Shown: positions 15,667 through 23,894, numbered from the stretch's first letter. The stretch is DNA of 26,023 nucleotides from an uncultured Prevotella sp. (GCA_934256705.1 CAKQPF010000051.1:1-26023), one strand, 5' to 3'. Notes: generated by a model not told the origin, from the sequence alone. A program made the numbers and translations.

Positions 15667-17571
15667 TTACTTTTTGTTCTTCAAATATCTTAATGTATAG
15701 CCGAGTCTGAATTCCAATGTGTTGATCTTGTGCTTGTAGCCCTTCATCGTCACATTGCTGTTGTTGAGCACGGTCCATCTGTCGTTCTCCCAATAGTTCC
15801 TGTCTGCCATGTTGGTCAGCATATATGTATAGTAGAGTCCGAATGACAGTCCTGCCCATTCATAGGCGGTTCCGATGCGCAGTCCGCAGTTGAATTTCTT
15901 CAGCGGCGATGACTGGAACTGGTCATGGTGCGGCGCATCGGCATCATTGCCGGTGGTATATACTTCATTCCAGAGCACGCAAGGCTGGTAAAGATTGAAT
16001 TCCGAGCGGACAGCGGTATGAAGGACGTAATTGGTGTTGTCCTCCAGTTTGTTGGTGTTCACCATATAGTGGTGCATGGCTTCGCTGTCTGTGTTGCCTG
16101 AGAACTTCATCTTTGCTGACAGACCGAAACTGAGCACCGGACCGACATTGATCTGGACGTGGCTCGTGTTGCCTGTCTTGAAGCGATAGGAAGCCAGCAT
16201 CGGCACCTCGATCATCGTGTGGGTGTATTCCTCTGTGTATGAGTTCATCACGTCGCCCTTCAGATATACATACTTGGTATGTGGTCGGGTCAATGTCGTG
16301 GTCTTGTCGAATGTGTTCTTGTATTTCACCTGTGTGAAATTGGCACCTGCCATGAGGAAGATGTTCTTGTAGAGACGCATGTCTGCATGCAGTCCGATGC
16401 TGAAGCCCGTGGCTGACTTGTAGGAAGCGTTCTCCTCGCTTGTGCCGAGTCCGTAGTCCACTACCGAGCCTGTATAGTCGCCTCCTGCCGAAGCGGAAAC
16501 GAACGGCATGCAGTAGCTTTCGCTTATGCCAAGAGAGAAATTCCTGCCTCCCACGATTCTGGTGTCAGGGAAGATGAGGTCCTGCACCATTCTCGGGCTC
16601 TGCGTGACCATCACTCCGGCTGTCTGGCGGCCGGTCTTCACCTGCACGCTGCCTGTACGCGGCTCGCCGTTCGGAAGGTTCTTTCCGCATTCTATCCTCA
16701 CGCTGTCATTGCCTATGCGCTGCACGTTCATCCATGTAGGGTAATCGCCTACGAACCATTTGTCGGCATCGGTATAGACCTTCACATGATGCACGTCGCC
16801 CTGGGCATTGAATATGAGATTGTTCTGCGAGAGCGTCAGATGCTCTTCTCCTGCTCCCTGGAATATCTTTACGGTCACCGACTTTGACGGAGAGGCAATC
16901 AGCAGGTCGCCTGTGCGCTCCATCACGCGGTCGTTAGGCGTTGCCGAGATATGGATTCCGCCCTCACGCCTTTCCACCTTGCACCATGATGGAACCGAGG
17001 TGACGTCCCATTTGGCATTCGACTCTATGGCAATGTCTTCCTCCGCACCCTTTGCCGGGAACGAGAGGCTCTGTGCTCCCACCTCCAGATACTCCGGTCT
17101 GCCCTTCTGCACCACCTTGATCGACTTGAAGAGAGCGCCGCTCTTAACCATGAGCGTGGTGACCTTGTCGCGTGTGCTGTTGTTGGCTTCGCGGCATTTC
17201 ACGATGAGTCTGCTCGACTTGAAGGCATCGGTGTTACACCATTCGGTGGTTCCGTCGATTTTCCATCTGTCGTTGGACTTCACCATAATCTGCTTGTCGC
17301 CTCCCTGATACGGGATTACCACCTCCTGCTCTGACACTTCGAGCTTTGGAAGGCGCTCACGGCAATACTTTATCCATTTGTTACAGTCAGAGCGCAGGTT
17401 TGCGTCACAGTCCTTCGCACGCTGATAGTAAGTGATTGCGTCAGCGTATTTTCTGCTGTCTCTGAGTGAGTTTGCCCTCTTGAACAGGTCTGCACAGCTC
17501 TGGGCGTTAATCTGCATGGAACAGGCCATCATGCCTATCGCAGCAAGTAATACTTTGCTTGTAGTTCTCAT
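15667..17571 (-). CDS. TPR - three BACON domains - outer-membrane beta-barrel protein
   Basis: A 634-residue protein with a signal peptide (cleavage about residue 23). Residues 26-72 contain a TPR-like helix pair (ADLFKRANSLRDSRKYADAI). Three BACON domains follow at about 75-156, 160-239 and 243-325, each with the W.V....WC.V pattern (WKIDGTTEWC, WDVTSVPSWC, WFVGDYPTWM). Residues about 345-634 form a beta-barrel of the Bacteroidetes outer-membrane type (NFSLGISESY, FSIGLHADMRLYKNIFLMAG, final NTLEFRLGYTLRYL). BACON domains often bind carbohydrate or glycoprotein, but here they would face the periplasm. As second gene of the operon it may be the outer-membrane sensor or target of the system. 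Confidence 0.88.
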   Translation of the reverse strand: MRTTSKVLLAAIGMMACSMQINAQSCADLFKRANSLRDSRKYADAITYYQRAKDCDANLRSDCNKWIKYCRERLPKLEVSEQEVVIPYQGGDKQIMVKSNDRWKIDGTTEWCNTDAFKSSRLIVKCREANNSTRDKVTTLMVKSGALFKSIKVVQKGRPEYLEVGAQSLSFPAKGAEEDIAIESNAKWDVTSVPSWCKVERREGGIHISATPNDRVMERTGDLLIASPSKSVTVKIFQGAGEEHLTLSQNNLIFNAQGDVHHVKVYTDADKWFVGDYPTWMNVQRIGNDSVRIECGKNLPNGEPRTGSVQVKTGRQTAGVMVTQSPRMVQDLIFPDTRIVGGRNFSLGISESYCMPFVSASAGGDYTGSVVDYGLGTSEENASYKSATGFSIGLHADMRLYKNIFLMAGANFTQVKYKNTFDKTTTLTRPHTKYVYLKGDVMNSYTEEYTHTMIEVPMLASYRFKTGNTSHVQINVGPVLSFGLSAKMKFSGNTDSEAMHHYMVNTNKLEDNTNYVLHTAVRSEFNLYQPCVLWNEVYTTGNDADAPHHDQFQSSPLKKFNCGLRIGTAYEWAGLSFGLYYTYMLTNMADRNYWENDRWTVLNNSNVTMKGYKHKINTLEFRLGYTLRYLKNKK

Positions 17572-17619
17572 ATCTTTGATATTATTTGGATTGATTCTGA
17601 TATTCTGCTGTCTGCCAGG

Positions 17620-18963
17620 CTATTTTCCCTGGCTACCGGTGGTGTTTTTCTGCCCTGCCGCCCCGGACGGAGTGACATAGTCTGCCAGCCGTGAGCTTCT
17701 TTTCCGGAATTTCCGGGATGCCTCTTCCGCTCCTATTTCCGCATATTCCCTGCCCTTCCGGCAGAGATAGTCATAGGTGTCGTCTATCATCTTCTGCTCA
17801 CTGCTCCACATCTTCTCACCCTGAAGTCTCACAGAGTCCGTAACCTCCAGATGCCTTGCCGCAGAGACGATGGCAGCCGCAGAGCGCAAGGCATGCTCAT
17901 CGACAGAGGCTGCGTCGCCTTTGTCCTTTTCCTTCCTGGTGATTGCCATCGCTTCGTGGATTTTCGAGAGGTATATGCTGTCATTCTTGTTTACGGTCGG
18001 TAGATGGTCAGCAGGTTTTTCTGAAGGTTGAAGATTTGTATAGCCTATATAACAGCAAAGGGATATCAAGACAAGGGCTATAGTGCCGGAGACTGTTTTC
18101 CAGCGCCCTTTTCCCGATTTTCCTCCTTTGCCTTCCCTATGCTCTCTCACCCTTCGGATTATCTCGTCAGCATCCGGACGGTCCCATGCCTCGAACGCGA
18201 GGCAGTCGTAAATCAATTGTTTCAGTTCGCCCGAGACATCCGCCTGTATGGGAGGCACCTTGCCGCCCTGCGCCTTCTGCGATATGCCGCCATATTGCCC
18301 GAAAGGGACGTCGCCCGTCACGATTTCGTAGAGCGTAGCGCCGAATGCCCAGATGTCACGGGCATGGATATTTGGCGACTGGGTGCCGAAACTCTCGTTC
18401 GACATATACCATGGCGTGCCTCCGCTGACGGATTTCCTGCCCGGCCTTCTCAGGGTGTTGCGTGTCTTCGTGCTTATTCCAAAGTCTATAATCAGATACT
18501 GTCCGTCGGAATTCATCAATATATTGTCGGGCTTTATGTCCTGATGCGTGATGTCGTGGGCATGGAGATATTGCAGTCCGAGCGCCACCTGCTCGATGAA
18601 TGTCCATAGCTGTGGCTCATCATAATGCCCTATCAGCGCCTTGGCAGAACCGTTCCTGCATACGTTCATCGCCAGATACGGCAGTTCGTCATCATGTATG
18701 CCGAAGCCGATGGCGTGGATGATGTTGGAATGGTTGAGCCCACATAGCCGGGCAAACTCCCGCTTGAAGTCTTCCTTTCCCTCATCATCGAGTTCACCGT
18801 TGGGCGTGTATATCTTCAGGGCGACGTCAATGTCAGCATTGGTATCATGAGCAAGCCAGACCTCAGAAAAGCCTCCTCCACCGATTTTCTCTTTCAATCG
18901 ATAGCGGTTATCAAACTTGATATCAGGATTTTCCGAGTTTTTTATTTCTGCAAGATTAGTCAT
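17620..18963 (-). CDS. Membrane-anchored Ser/Thr protein kinase
   Basis: I choose the ATG at 18963 (MTNLAEIKN), giving 447 residues. A longer in-frame reading to 19092 adds 43 residues of A+T-rich, non-protein-like sequence. The kinase domain is at about 20-275: IGGGGFSEVW (27-36), Lys50 in VALKIY, HQDIKPDN with Asp142 (HQD in place of HRD), DFG at 160-162, GGTPWYMSNE (SNE in place of the usual APE). One membrane segment (about 291-309) leads to a charged, helical, probably periplasmic domain (320-447). This type usually senses an external signal and phosphorylates cytoplasmic targets. It is the first gene of the eight-gene block. Confidence 0.9.
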   Translation of the reverse strand: MTNLAEIKNSENPDIKFDNRYRLKEKIGGGGFSEVWLAHDTNADIDVALKIYTPNGELDDEGKEDFKREFARLCGLNHSNIIHAIGFGIHDDELPYLAMNVCRNGSAKALIGHYDEPQLWTFIEQVALGLQYLHAHDITHQDIKPDNILMNSDGQYLIIDFGISTKTRNTLRRPGRKSVSGGTPWYMSNESFGTQSPNIHARDIWAFGATLYEIVTGDVPFGQYGGISQKAQGGKVPPIQADVSGELKQLIYDCLAFEAWDRPDADEIIRRVREHREGKGGKSGKGRWKTVSGTIALVLISLCCYIGYTNLQPSEKPADHLPTVNKNDSIYLSKIHEAMAITRKEKDKGDAASVDEHALRSAAAIVSAARHLEVTDSVRLQGEKMWSSEQKMIDDTYDYLCRKGREYAEIGAEEASRKFRKRSSRLADYVTPSGAAGQKNTTGSQGK

Positions 18964-19157
18964 TTCATATAATGGGGTCTTGTAAGTCAGGGGTACATAT
19001 ATACACGTTTTAATGTGAAAAAATATAAAAAAGTAACCCTTTGAAATTGATTTTTTATGTAAGATTCCGTTTGTTCCGTTTGTAGAATTCAAAATTCAAG
19101 TGGCGGTCAGGATGTGTTTGTTTCCTCCTGTCGCTGTCCATACCGTGTGATGACATG

Positions 19158-19604
19158 AAAAAGCGTGAACCTACCCGTTGCCGTTCCACCTTCGAGGCTC
19201 TCGCATTTGCCCTGTACCGTCGAACGAACAACGAACAGAGCCCACGCCGATATGCCAGACCAATACCCCATAGATACGGCAATCCCTTAGCCACGACGTG
19301 CCGTTTTGCTGACTGTCATGGCTATAATTGCGCTCTGGGGACACGAGTTCCATCACATCTCCGGGGCATCTATCGCTGTCTTGTCTTGACGGTACGTGAA
19401 ACTTGCGAGATTTCGAAGGTCAAGCGCAAGCGTTGATAAACGCCTTATGTATGTCTGTTTCCTGACGTTCTGTCATTTGGAAATCTCGGTCTGCAGATTC
19501 TCTCACCGCGACTTCCGGCATCCGCCTGCATGGGTTCCGTCCGCCGTTGCGATGACGTACCGTTTCCAGACCGGGGCTTCTTTCCAAGGATTGTTGTCAG
19601 GAAT
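19158..19604 (-). ncRNA. Candidate structured RNA (about 450 nt), no known family recognised
   Basis: There is no credible protein gene here, but the minus strand starts with a strong promoter and folds well. Domain 1 helices: 19581-19587 with 19477-19483 (7 bp), 19567-19573 with 19487-19493 (7 bp), 19549-19554 with 19504-19509 (6 bp, one U-G). A small hairpin is at 19430-19443. Domain 2 helices are nested: 19413-19420 with 19188-19195 (8 bp), 19405-19410 with 19199-19204 (6 bp), 19388-19395 with 19214-19221 (8 bp), plus a hairpin 19315-19323 with 19289-19297 (9 bp, one U-G). Both U-G pairs are possible only on the minus strand. A U5 run is at 19162-19158. I see no signatures of RNase P, tmRNA or SRP RNA. 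It might instead be a long kinase-operon leader. Confidence 0.55.
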
Positions 19605-19611
19605 TCATCTG

Positions 19612-19643
19612 CAAATATACGAATTTTATCCTGATTCTGGAAA
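19612..19643 (-). promoter_or_regulatory. Bacteroidetes-type promoter for the candidate RNA
   Basis: On the minus strand the -7 box TATATTTG (19612-19619) matches TAnnTTTG exactly. A TTTC at 19640-19643 lies 20 bp upstream, close to the TTTG expected at -33. Transcription would start near 19604 and run towards the kinase operon. Confidence 0.6.
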
Positions 19644-19813
19644 TAAAAACATATAAATGTTTTATTCCCCCGCTTTTTCTTGCTTATTCCTATCGTGACG
19701 GATGCTCAAAATGACCATAAATCACACTTGTGGCAAGGGAATGGCATTATAGCGAAATGGCGGACGGAAAAATGGAACAGAAATGCGATTGCTATGCTAT
19801 CATTCTGCCATAG

Positions 19814-19923
19814 TTAAGCTTTCACGACGCAATATCTATGCTTTTACCGCCTAAAAGCTATGCTTTCACGATGTAATATCTATGCTTTTGCGCCCTAAAA
19901 GCTATGCTTTTGCAACGCATTGA
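19814..19923. repeat. Five tandem 22-bp repeats
   Basis: Five units of exactly 22 bp begin at 19814, 19836, 19858, 19880 and 19902. Most start with CTATGCTTT. Ends alternate between AATAT and TAAAAG, giving a higher-order 44-bp period. Junctions form a short palindrome, AAAGC-TAT-GCTTT. There is no spacer between units, so this is not a CRISPR array. Confidence 0.85.
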
Positions 19924-20098
19924 TTATCATATTGTTGCACGAGCACTTTTCCACCATGTGTTCACATCGGAAAAATCGGACAATTCCGCCATGCAGATGA
20001 GGTTCCTTTCTGCCTTTTCTTTCAATGCTGCCAGCTGCCTTTTCCATGCTGTTCGCTTTGCCTTGAGAGAGGGACTCACAAAAAAAATACGGCAATTC

Positions 20099-20130
20099 TG
20101 TGGATAAATAAAAACTTTTCCATATCTTTG
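20099..20130 (+). promoter_or_regulatory. Promoter for clpS-clpA
   Basis: The -7 box TATCTTTG (20123-20130) matches the Bacteroidetes TAnnTTTG consensus. A weak -33 element (TGTG, 20099-20102) is 20 bp upstream. The leader to the clpS start would be about 85 nt. Confidence 0.55.
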
Positions 20131-20220
20131 CATCTTGAATGCACTGAAGTGACGGTCTGACTGCCACATCTCCGGACTTTCAAATCCCGATACAACAAAC
20201 CCGAAACTGACTTTTACACA

Positions 20221-20538
20221 ATGGGAAAAACTCAATACGAATCCAAACAGAAAGAGAAAGTTCTGCTTAAAGAGCCTGATAAATATGTCGTGATAATGCA
20301 TAATGACGACTTCACCACCATGGAATTCGTGGTGAAGGTGCTGAAGACCGTATTCTTCAAGCAAGACGGTGAGGCTGAGAGCATTATGCTTGCCGTGCAC
20401 ACCAAAGGCACCGGCGTGGTGGGCATCTATACTTTCGACATGGCGAAGAGCAAATGCCGAAGGGCGATGGCTATGGCGCAGGAGGAAGGTTTCCCATTCA
20501 AGGTGACTTACGAAAAGGAGGGCAACAATGCTGGATAG
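20221..20538 (+). CDS. clpS: ClpS, adaptor for the ClpA protease chaperone
   Basis: A 105-residue protein of normal ClpS size. The signature is clear: YVVIMHNDDFTTMEFVVKVL (residues 22-41), where the NDD and the following residues form the pocket that binds destabilising N-terminal residues (Leu, Phe, Tyr, Trp). Next come AESIMLAVHTKGTGVVGIYT and a C-terminal helix CRRAMAMAQEEGFPFKVTYE. It hands N-degron substrates to ClpA. It overlaps the start of clpA by 11 bp, and aat lies further downstream, so the three genes form the bacterial N-degron pathway. Confidence 0.95.
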   Translation: MGKTQYESKQKEKVLLKEPDKYVVIMHNDDFTTMEFVVKVLKTVFFKQDGEAESIMLAVHTKGTGVVGIYTFDMAKSKCRRAMAMAQEEGFPFKVTYEKEGNNAG

Positions 20539-22810
20539 AACTTACAAAGCTGAATCTTTCATACAACTGGCAGTGCACTATGCTGTGAAAAACAGGAAGG
20601 AATATGTGACTCCGGAAATGGTGCTCTCAAGTTTCCTTACACAGAGAGAAGGAAAAAAACTGCTGAAGATATTCGATGTGGACAGGGAACAGCTCGCGGA
20701 ATGTTTTCGTAAGGCATTCTGTACAGTCGATGTTGTGCCTAAGGATATGGGCGAATACGAACTGGTATTGTCCGACCAACTGGTGGAGGTGCTTTCCAAT
20801 GCCGAAGGGATGGCGCTCTCCGCCGGGAAAAGCGTGATAGATACGCCGCATATCATCAATGCTATCCTCACTCTGGAGGACAGCTACGCCAAGAATATCA
20901 TCACTTCTCTCATCACTGACGACAAATCAGAACTGATGTCTGCCGTCATATCCGTATGCCAGGAAGAGAATATGCCGTGGGATAACATGGACGATAACGA
21001 CATCGACGACGATGATATGGACGATGACGACATGGACATGATGGCGAGTTTCGGAATGGAAACTGACTGGCACTCGCTCTGCACCTGCGTCAACGACATC
21101 CTCGACTCGCACAATCCGCTCATCGGACGTGAGGAGGAACTGCAGCGCACCATCGAGGTGCTTTGCAGAAAGGAAAAGAACAACCCTCTACATGTGGGCG
21201 AACCTGGCGTGGGAAAGACGGCTCTCGTCTATGGTCTTGCCGAGAAAATCAGGCGCGACGATGTGCCTGTGCGCCTTCGTGGAGCCAAGATCTACATGCT
21301 CGACATGGGCACACTCGTGGCTGGCACTCAGTATAGAGGCGAATTTGAGAAACGTATCAAGAACGTGATGAAGGGCGCTGAGGAGGAAGGCAACACCATA
21401 TTATATATAGACGAGATACATACACTCATCGGGGCTGGCGGCAACGGCGACGCTCTCGATGCCTCCAACATGCTCAAGCCTTATCTGGAAGGCGGCAAGA
21501 TACGATTCATCGGTGCCACGACTTATCAGGAATACAACCGCTATTTCCAGAAGAACAAGAGCATCGTAAGGCGTTTCCAGCAGATTGACGTGCTCGAACC
21601 GAGCGTAGATGAGACCATCGCTATCCTGCACGGACTGAGGGAGAAATATGAGACATTCCATAATGTAACCTACTCGGACGACGTTATCCGCTACGCCGTA
21701 GAGGCAAGTGCGAAATACATCAGCGACCGCTTTCTGCCTGATAAAGCCATAGACCTCATTGATGAGACGGGAGCAAAGGCGGAAGCAAGGATGACTGGCA
21801 ATGAGAAAGCACCTGTGGCTGTGACAAAAGCACTCATAGACGAAGTGCTGGCAAAGATATGCAAGATTGCCCCTGCTATGCTGAAGGACGATGATGAAGC
21901 CAACCTCGAAACACTGCAGCAGCGCATCACCGACCAGATATACGGTCAGGACGATGCCGTGAAGCACATCGTGGAGGCTGTGCAGATGGGTAAGGCTGGA
22001 CTGCTCGATGATGACAAGCCCGTGGCTTCACTGCTCTTTGTCGGTCCTACCGGCGTGGGAAAGACGGAGGTGTGCCGCGTTCTCGCCAAGGAAATGGGCA
22101 TAGAACTCGTCCGCTTCGACATGAGTGAATATGCGGAGAAGCATACCGTGGCGAAGCTTATCGGTTCGCCTGCCGGATATGTGGGATATGAAGAGGGCGG
22201 TCTGCTCACGGATGCCATCCGGAAGACGCCGCACTGTGTGCTCCTGCTCGATGAGATAGAGAAGGCGCATGCCGACATCTACAACATCCTACTGCAGGTG
22301 ATGGACTATGCACGCCTCACTGACAACAAGGGACAGAAGGCTGATTTCCGCCATGTGGTCCTCATCATGACCAGCAATGCCGGAGCGCAGTTCGCTCATC
22401 AGGCGAAGATGGGATTCAACGGTGGCGACTCCGCCGGCGATGCTATGCTCCATACGGTGAAGAAAACATTCAAACCGGAGTTCCTCGCCAGACTATCTGA
22501 CACCGTGGTATTCAATGACATGGACCGCCACATGGCTTCGCTTATCCTCAAGAAAAAGCTGCGTCAGCTCTCCTTCCGCCTGGCTCTGAAGAATGTGACG
22601 ATGGAAGTAGCACCATCTGCTTTCGACTTTCTCCTATCGGAAGGATTCAGCAAGAAGATGGGAGCAAGAGAAATGGACCGTAAGATCAATCATTTCCTTT
22701 CACCTCTGCTCATGAAAGAAATCCTCTTCGGTGCTCTAAAGCATGGTGGTCACGTGACAGTAGAGATGCAAGAGAAAGCGCAAACGCTTCGCTTAATTCA
22801 TAATGCTTAA
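20528..22810 (+). CDS. clpA: ClpA, AAA+ unfoldase of the ClpAP protease
   Basis: A 760-residue protein close to the usual ClpA length. Residues 1-145 are the Clp N-domain, where ClpS docks. An unusually acidic linker (about 152-171) contains runs of Asp. AAA+ domain 1 has Walker A GEPGVGKT (224-231) and Walker B ILYIDE (291-296). Domain 2 has Walker A GPTGVGKT (506-513) and Walker B VLLLDE (571-576). The AKMGFNGG loop (626-633) matches the position of the IGL/IGF loop that contacts ClpP. No clpP is in the window. The last five codons and the stop lie inside a 14-bp tandem repeat, so the C-terminal tail is repeat-derived. Confidence 0.95.
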   Translation: MLDRTYKAESFIQLAVHYAVKNRKEYVTPEMVLSSFLTQREGKKLLKIFDVDREQLAECFRKAFCTVDVVPKDMGEYELVLSDQLVEVLSNAEGMALSAGKSVIDTPHIINAILTLEDSYAKNIITSLITDDKSELMSAVISVCQEENMPWDNMDDNDIDDDDMDDDDMDMMASFGMETDWHSLCTCVNDILDSHNPLIGREEELQRTIEVLCRKEKNNPLHVGEPGVGKTALVYGLAEKIRRDDVPVRLRGAKIYMLDMGTLVAGTQYRGEFEKRIKNVMKGAEEEGNTILYIDEIHTLIGAGGNGDALDASNMLKPYLEGGKIRFIGATTYQEYNRYFQKNKSIVRRFQQIDVLEPSVDETIAILHGLREKYETFHNVTYSDDVIRYAVEASAKYISDRFLPDKAIDLIDETGAKAEARMTGNEKAPVAVTKALIDEVLAKICKIAPAMLKDDDEANLETLQQRITDQIYGQDDAVKHIVEAVQMGKAGLLDDDKPVASLLFVGPTGVGKTEVCRVLAKEMGIELVRFDMSEYAEKHTVAKLIGSPAGYVGYEEGGLLTDAIRKTPHCVLLLDEIEKAHADIYNILLQVMDYARLTDNKGQKADFRHVVLIMTSNAGAQFAHQAKMGFNGGDSAGDAMLHTVKKTFKPEFLARLSDTVVFNDMDRHMASLILKKKLRQLSFRLALKNVTMEVAPSAFDFLLSEGFSKKMGAREMDRKINHFLSPLLMKEILFGALKHGGHVTVEMQEKAQTLRLIHNA

Positions 22811-22862
22811 TTCATAATGCATAATTCATAATGCTTAATTCATAATGCATAATTCATAATTA
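22793..22862. repeat. Five tandem 14-bp repeats overlapping the end of clpA
   Basis: Units start at 22793, 22807, 22821, 22835 and 22849 and read TTAATTCATAATGC or ATAATTCATAATGC; the last one ends in TA in place of GC. The clpA stop codon (22808-22810) is inside the second unit. The related ATTCATAATTAG occurs at 25373-25381 and just upstream. Confidence 0.9.
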
Positions 22863-22876
22863 GCGTCCGCCCCCAT

Positions 22877-22937
22877 GTCCACCGCGTTATCGGTGGACGT
22901 TATCGAGGGACGTTATCGGTGGACATTGTCGGTGGAC
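22877..22937. repeat. Four tandem 13-bp repeats with a GC-rich hairpin
   Basis: GTTATCGGTGGAC and close variants occur at 22886, 22899, 22912 and 22925. GTCCACCG (22877-22884) pairs perfectly with CGGTGGAC (22891-22898) around a 6-nt loop. The same arm could pair with units 3 and 4 as well. It might help to end clpA transcripts, although there is no U-tract. Confidence 0.8.
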
Positions 22938-22968
22938 GTAATTAGTTGCCCAACTGCGTCAGCGCGAT

Positions 22969-23004
22969 TTTTCACTCTTCACTTTTCACTCTTCACTTTT
23001 CACT
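22969..23004. repeat. Tandem 14-bp TTTTCACTCTTCAC repeats
   Basis: Two complete units at 22969-22982 and 22983-22996 are followed by a partial third unit (TTTTCACT, to 23004). They lie between the 13-bp and the 7-bp repeat arrays. No function is apparent. Confidence 0.8.
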
Positions 23005-23020
23005 AAAAAAACGTAACTCC

Positions 23021-23070
23021 CATTCTTCATTCTTCATTCTTCATTCTTCATTTTAAGAATTCTTCATTTT
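23021..23070 (+). repeat. ATTCTTC-type dispersed repeat, copy 3
   Basis: Four ATTCTTC heptads (23022-23049), then ATTTTAAGAATTCTTCATTTT, preceded by AACTCCC. The layout matches 8331-8372 and the reverse complement of 8219-8268. It ends 5 bp before the aat start codon, so the aat leader is made of repeat sequence. Confidence 0.8.
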
Positions 23071-23075
23071 AACTA

Positions 23076-23786
23076 ATGATATATCTTCTCAACGAAAACG
23101 AAATCTCATTCCCAGACCCAAGGGACGGTGAGCCAAACGGGCTCTTCGCTGTAGGTGGTGACCTCTCCGTGCCACGCCTCCTCCTCGCTTACAGCCACGG
23201 CATATTCCCGTGGTACGCCTTCCGCAAGGAAGAAGCTTATCTCGACCTCTGCAATGACGACGGCGAGCCGTACATACAGTGGTGGTGCCCAATGGACCGC
23301 TTCGTCATATTCCCGGATGAAATACATATCTCCCATTCCATGAAGCAGATGATGAAGAAAGAGGAATACAACGTCACATTCTGCCAGGACTTCAAAGGAG
23401 TGATAACAAACTGCGGTGCACTACGCGAAAAAGAACGCGGCGCATGGCTCGGCAAGCATATAGTAGAGGCATACACACGCCTCTTTGACGCTGGCTATGC
23501 AGCAAGCGTGGAGGTATGGAAGACGGAAGACGATGCAGAATCCCCACGTCTCGTCGGCGGACTCTACGGTGTATGCATCGGCAAATGCTTCATCGGCGAG
23601 AGCATGTTCTCGCTTGTGCCGAGCGCATCAAAGCTCGCTCTCATCGTACTTGCCAAATATATGCAGCAGCATGGTGGACTGTTCATCGACTGCCAACTGG
23701 AGACTCCCCACCTCAAAAGCATGGGCGGACGCTTCATCAGTTATGACCAATATATGTCGATACTGCAGGAGGGTCTCGCAAACTGA
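23076..23786 (+). CDS. aat: Leucyl/phenylalanyl-tRNA-protein transferase
   Basis: A 236-residue protein of normal Aat length. Family motifs are clear: GLFAVGGDLSVPRLLLAYSH, GIFPWY, WWCPMDRFV and the central GGLYGVCIGKCFIGESMFS (residues about 163-181), then FIDCQL. It transfers Leu or Phe from aminoacyl-tRNA to proteins with N-terminal Lys or Arg, creating the N-degron that ClpS recognises. It follows clpA by 265 bp filled with tandem repeats. I see no promoter there, so it may depend on read-through from clpS-clpA. Confidence 0.95.
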   Translation: MIYLLNENEISFPDPRDGEPNGLFAVGGDLSVPRLLLAYSHGIFPWYAFRKEEAYLDLCNDDGEPYIQWWCPMDRFVIFPDEIHISHSMKQMMKKEEYNVTFCQDFKGVITNCGALREKERGAWLGKHIVEAYTRLFDAGYAASVEVWKTEDDAESPRLVGGLYGVCIGKCFIGESMFSLVPSASKLALIVLAKYMQQHGGLFIDCQLETPHLKSMGGRFISYDQYMSILQEGLAN

Positions 23787-23886
23787 CAGCCACACTCCCC
23801 AGCTCCTTTCCTTTTCTTCAATAGATATCTAATGTTAATATTTCGTAATTATTTCCAAAAGTGTTATAATTACCAATATTTTTTCG

Positions 23887-23894
23887 TACCTTTG
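23887..23894 (+). promoter_or_regulatory. -7 promoter box for tRNA-Arg
   Basis: TACCTTTG matches the Bacteroidetes TAnnTTTG consensus exactly and lies 51 bp before the tRNA. The sequence upstream is A+T-rich, and no good TTTG is seen at -33. Confidence 0.55.

Noticed and set aside
8384..18963. Type VI secretion regulatory locus
   Set aside because: Kinase, phosphatase and FHA genes are shared with such loci, but no sheath, tube, baseplate or ClpV gene is present; the ClpA here has the ClpP-binding loop and pairs with ClpS.
18964..19092. 43-residue N-terminal extension of the membrane kinase
   Set aside because: Composition is A+T-rich and phenylalanine-rich without relation to kinases; MTNLAEIKN at 18963 is a natural start.
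19155..19436. Plus-strand open frame of 93 codons, and a minus-strand frame of 61 codons at 19171-19356
   Set aside because: Both are Arg/Cys-rich without recognisable domains and coincide with the paired helices of the candidate RNA. I treat them as chance frames, although conservation of either would change the RNA call.
19814..19923. CRISPR array
   Set aside because: Units are contiguous with no unique spacers, and no cas genes are present.
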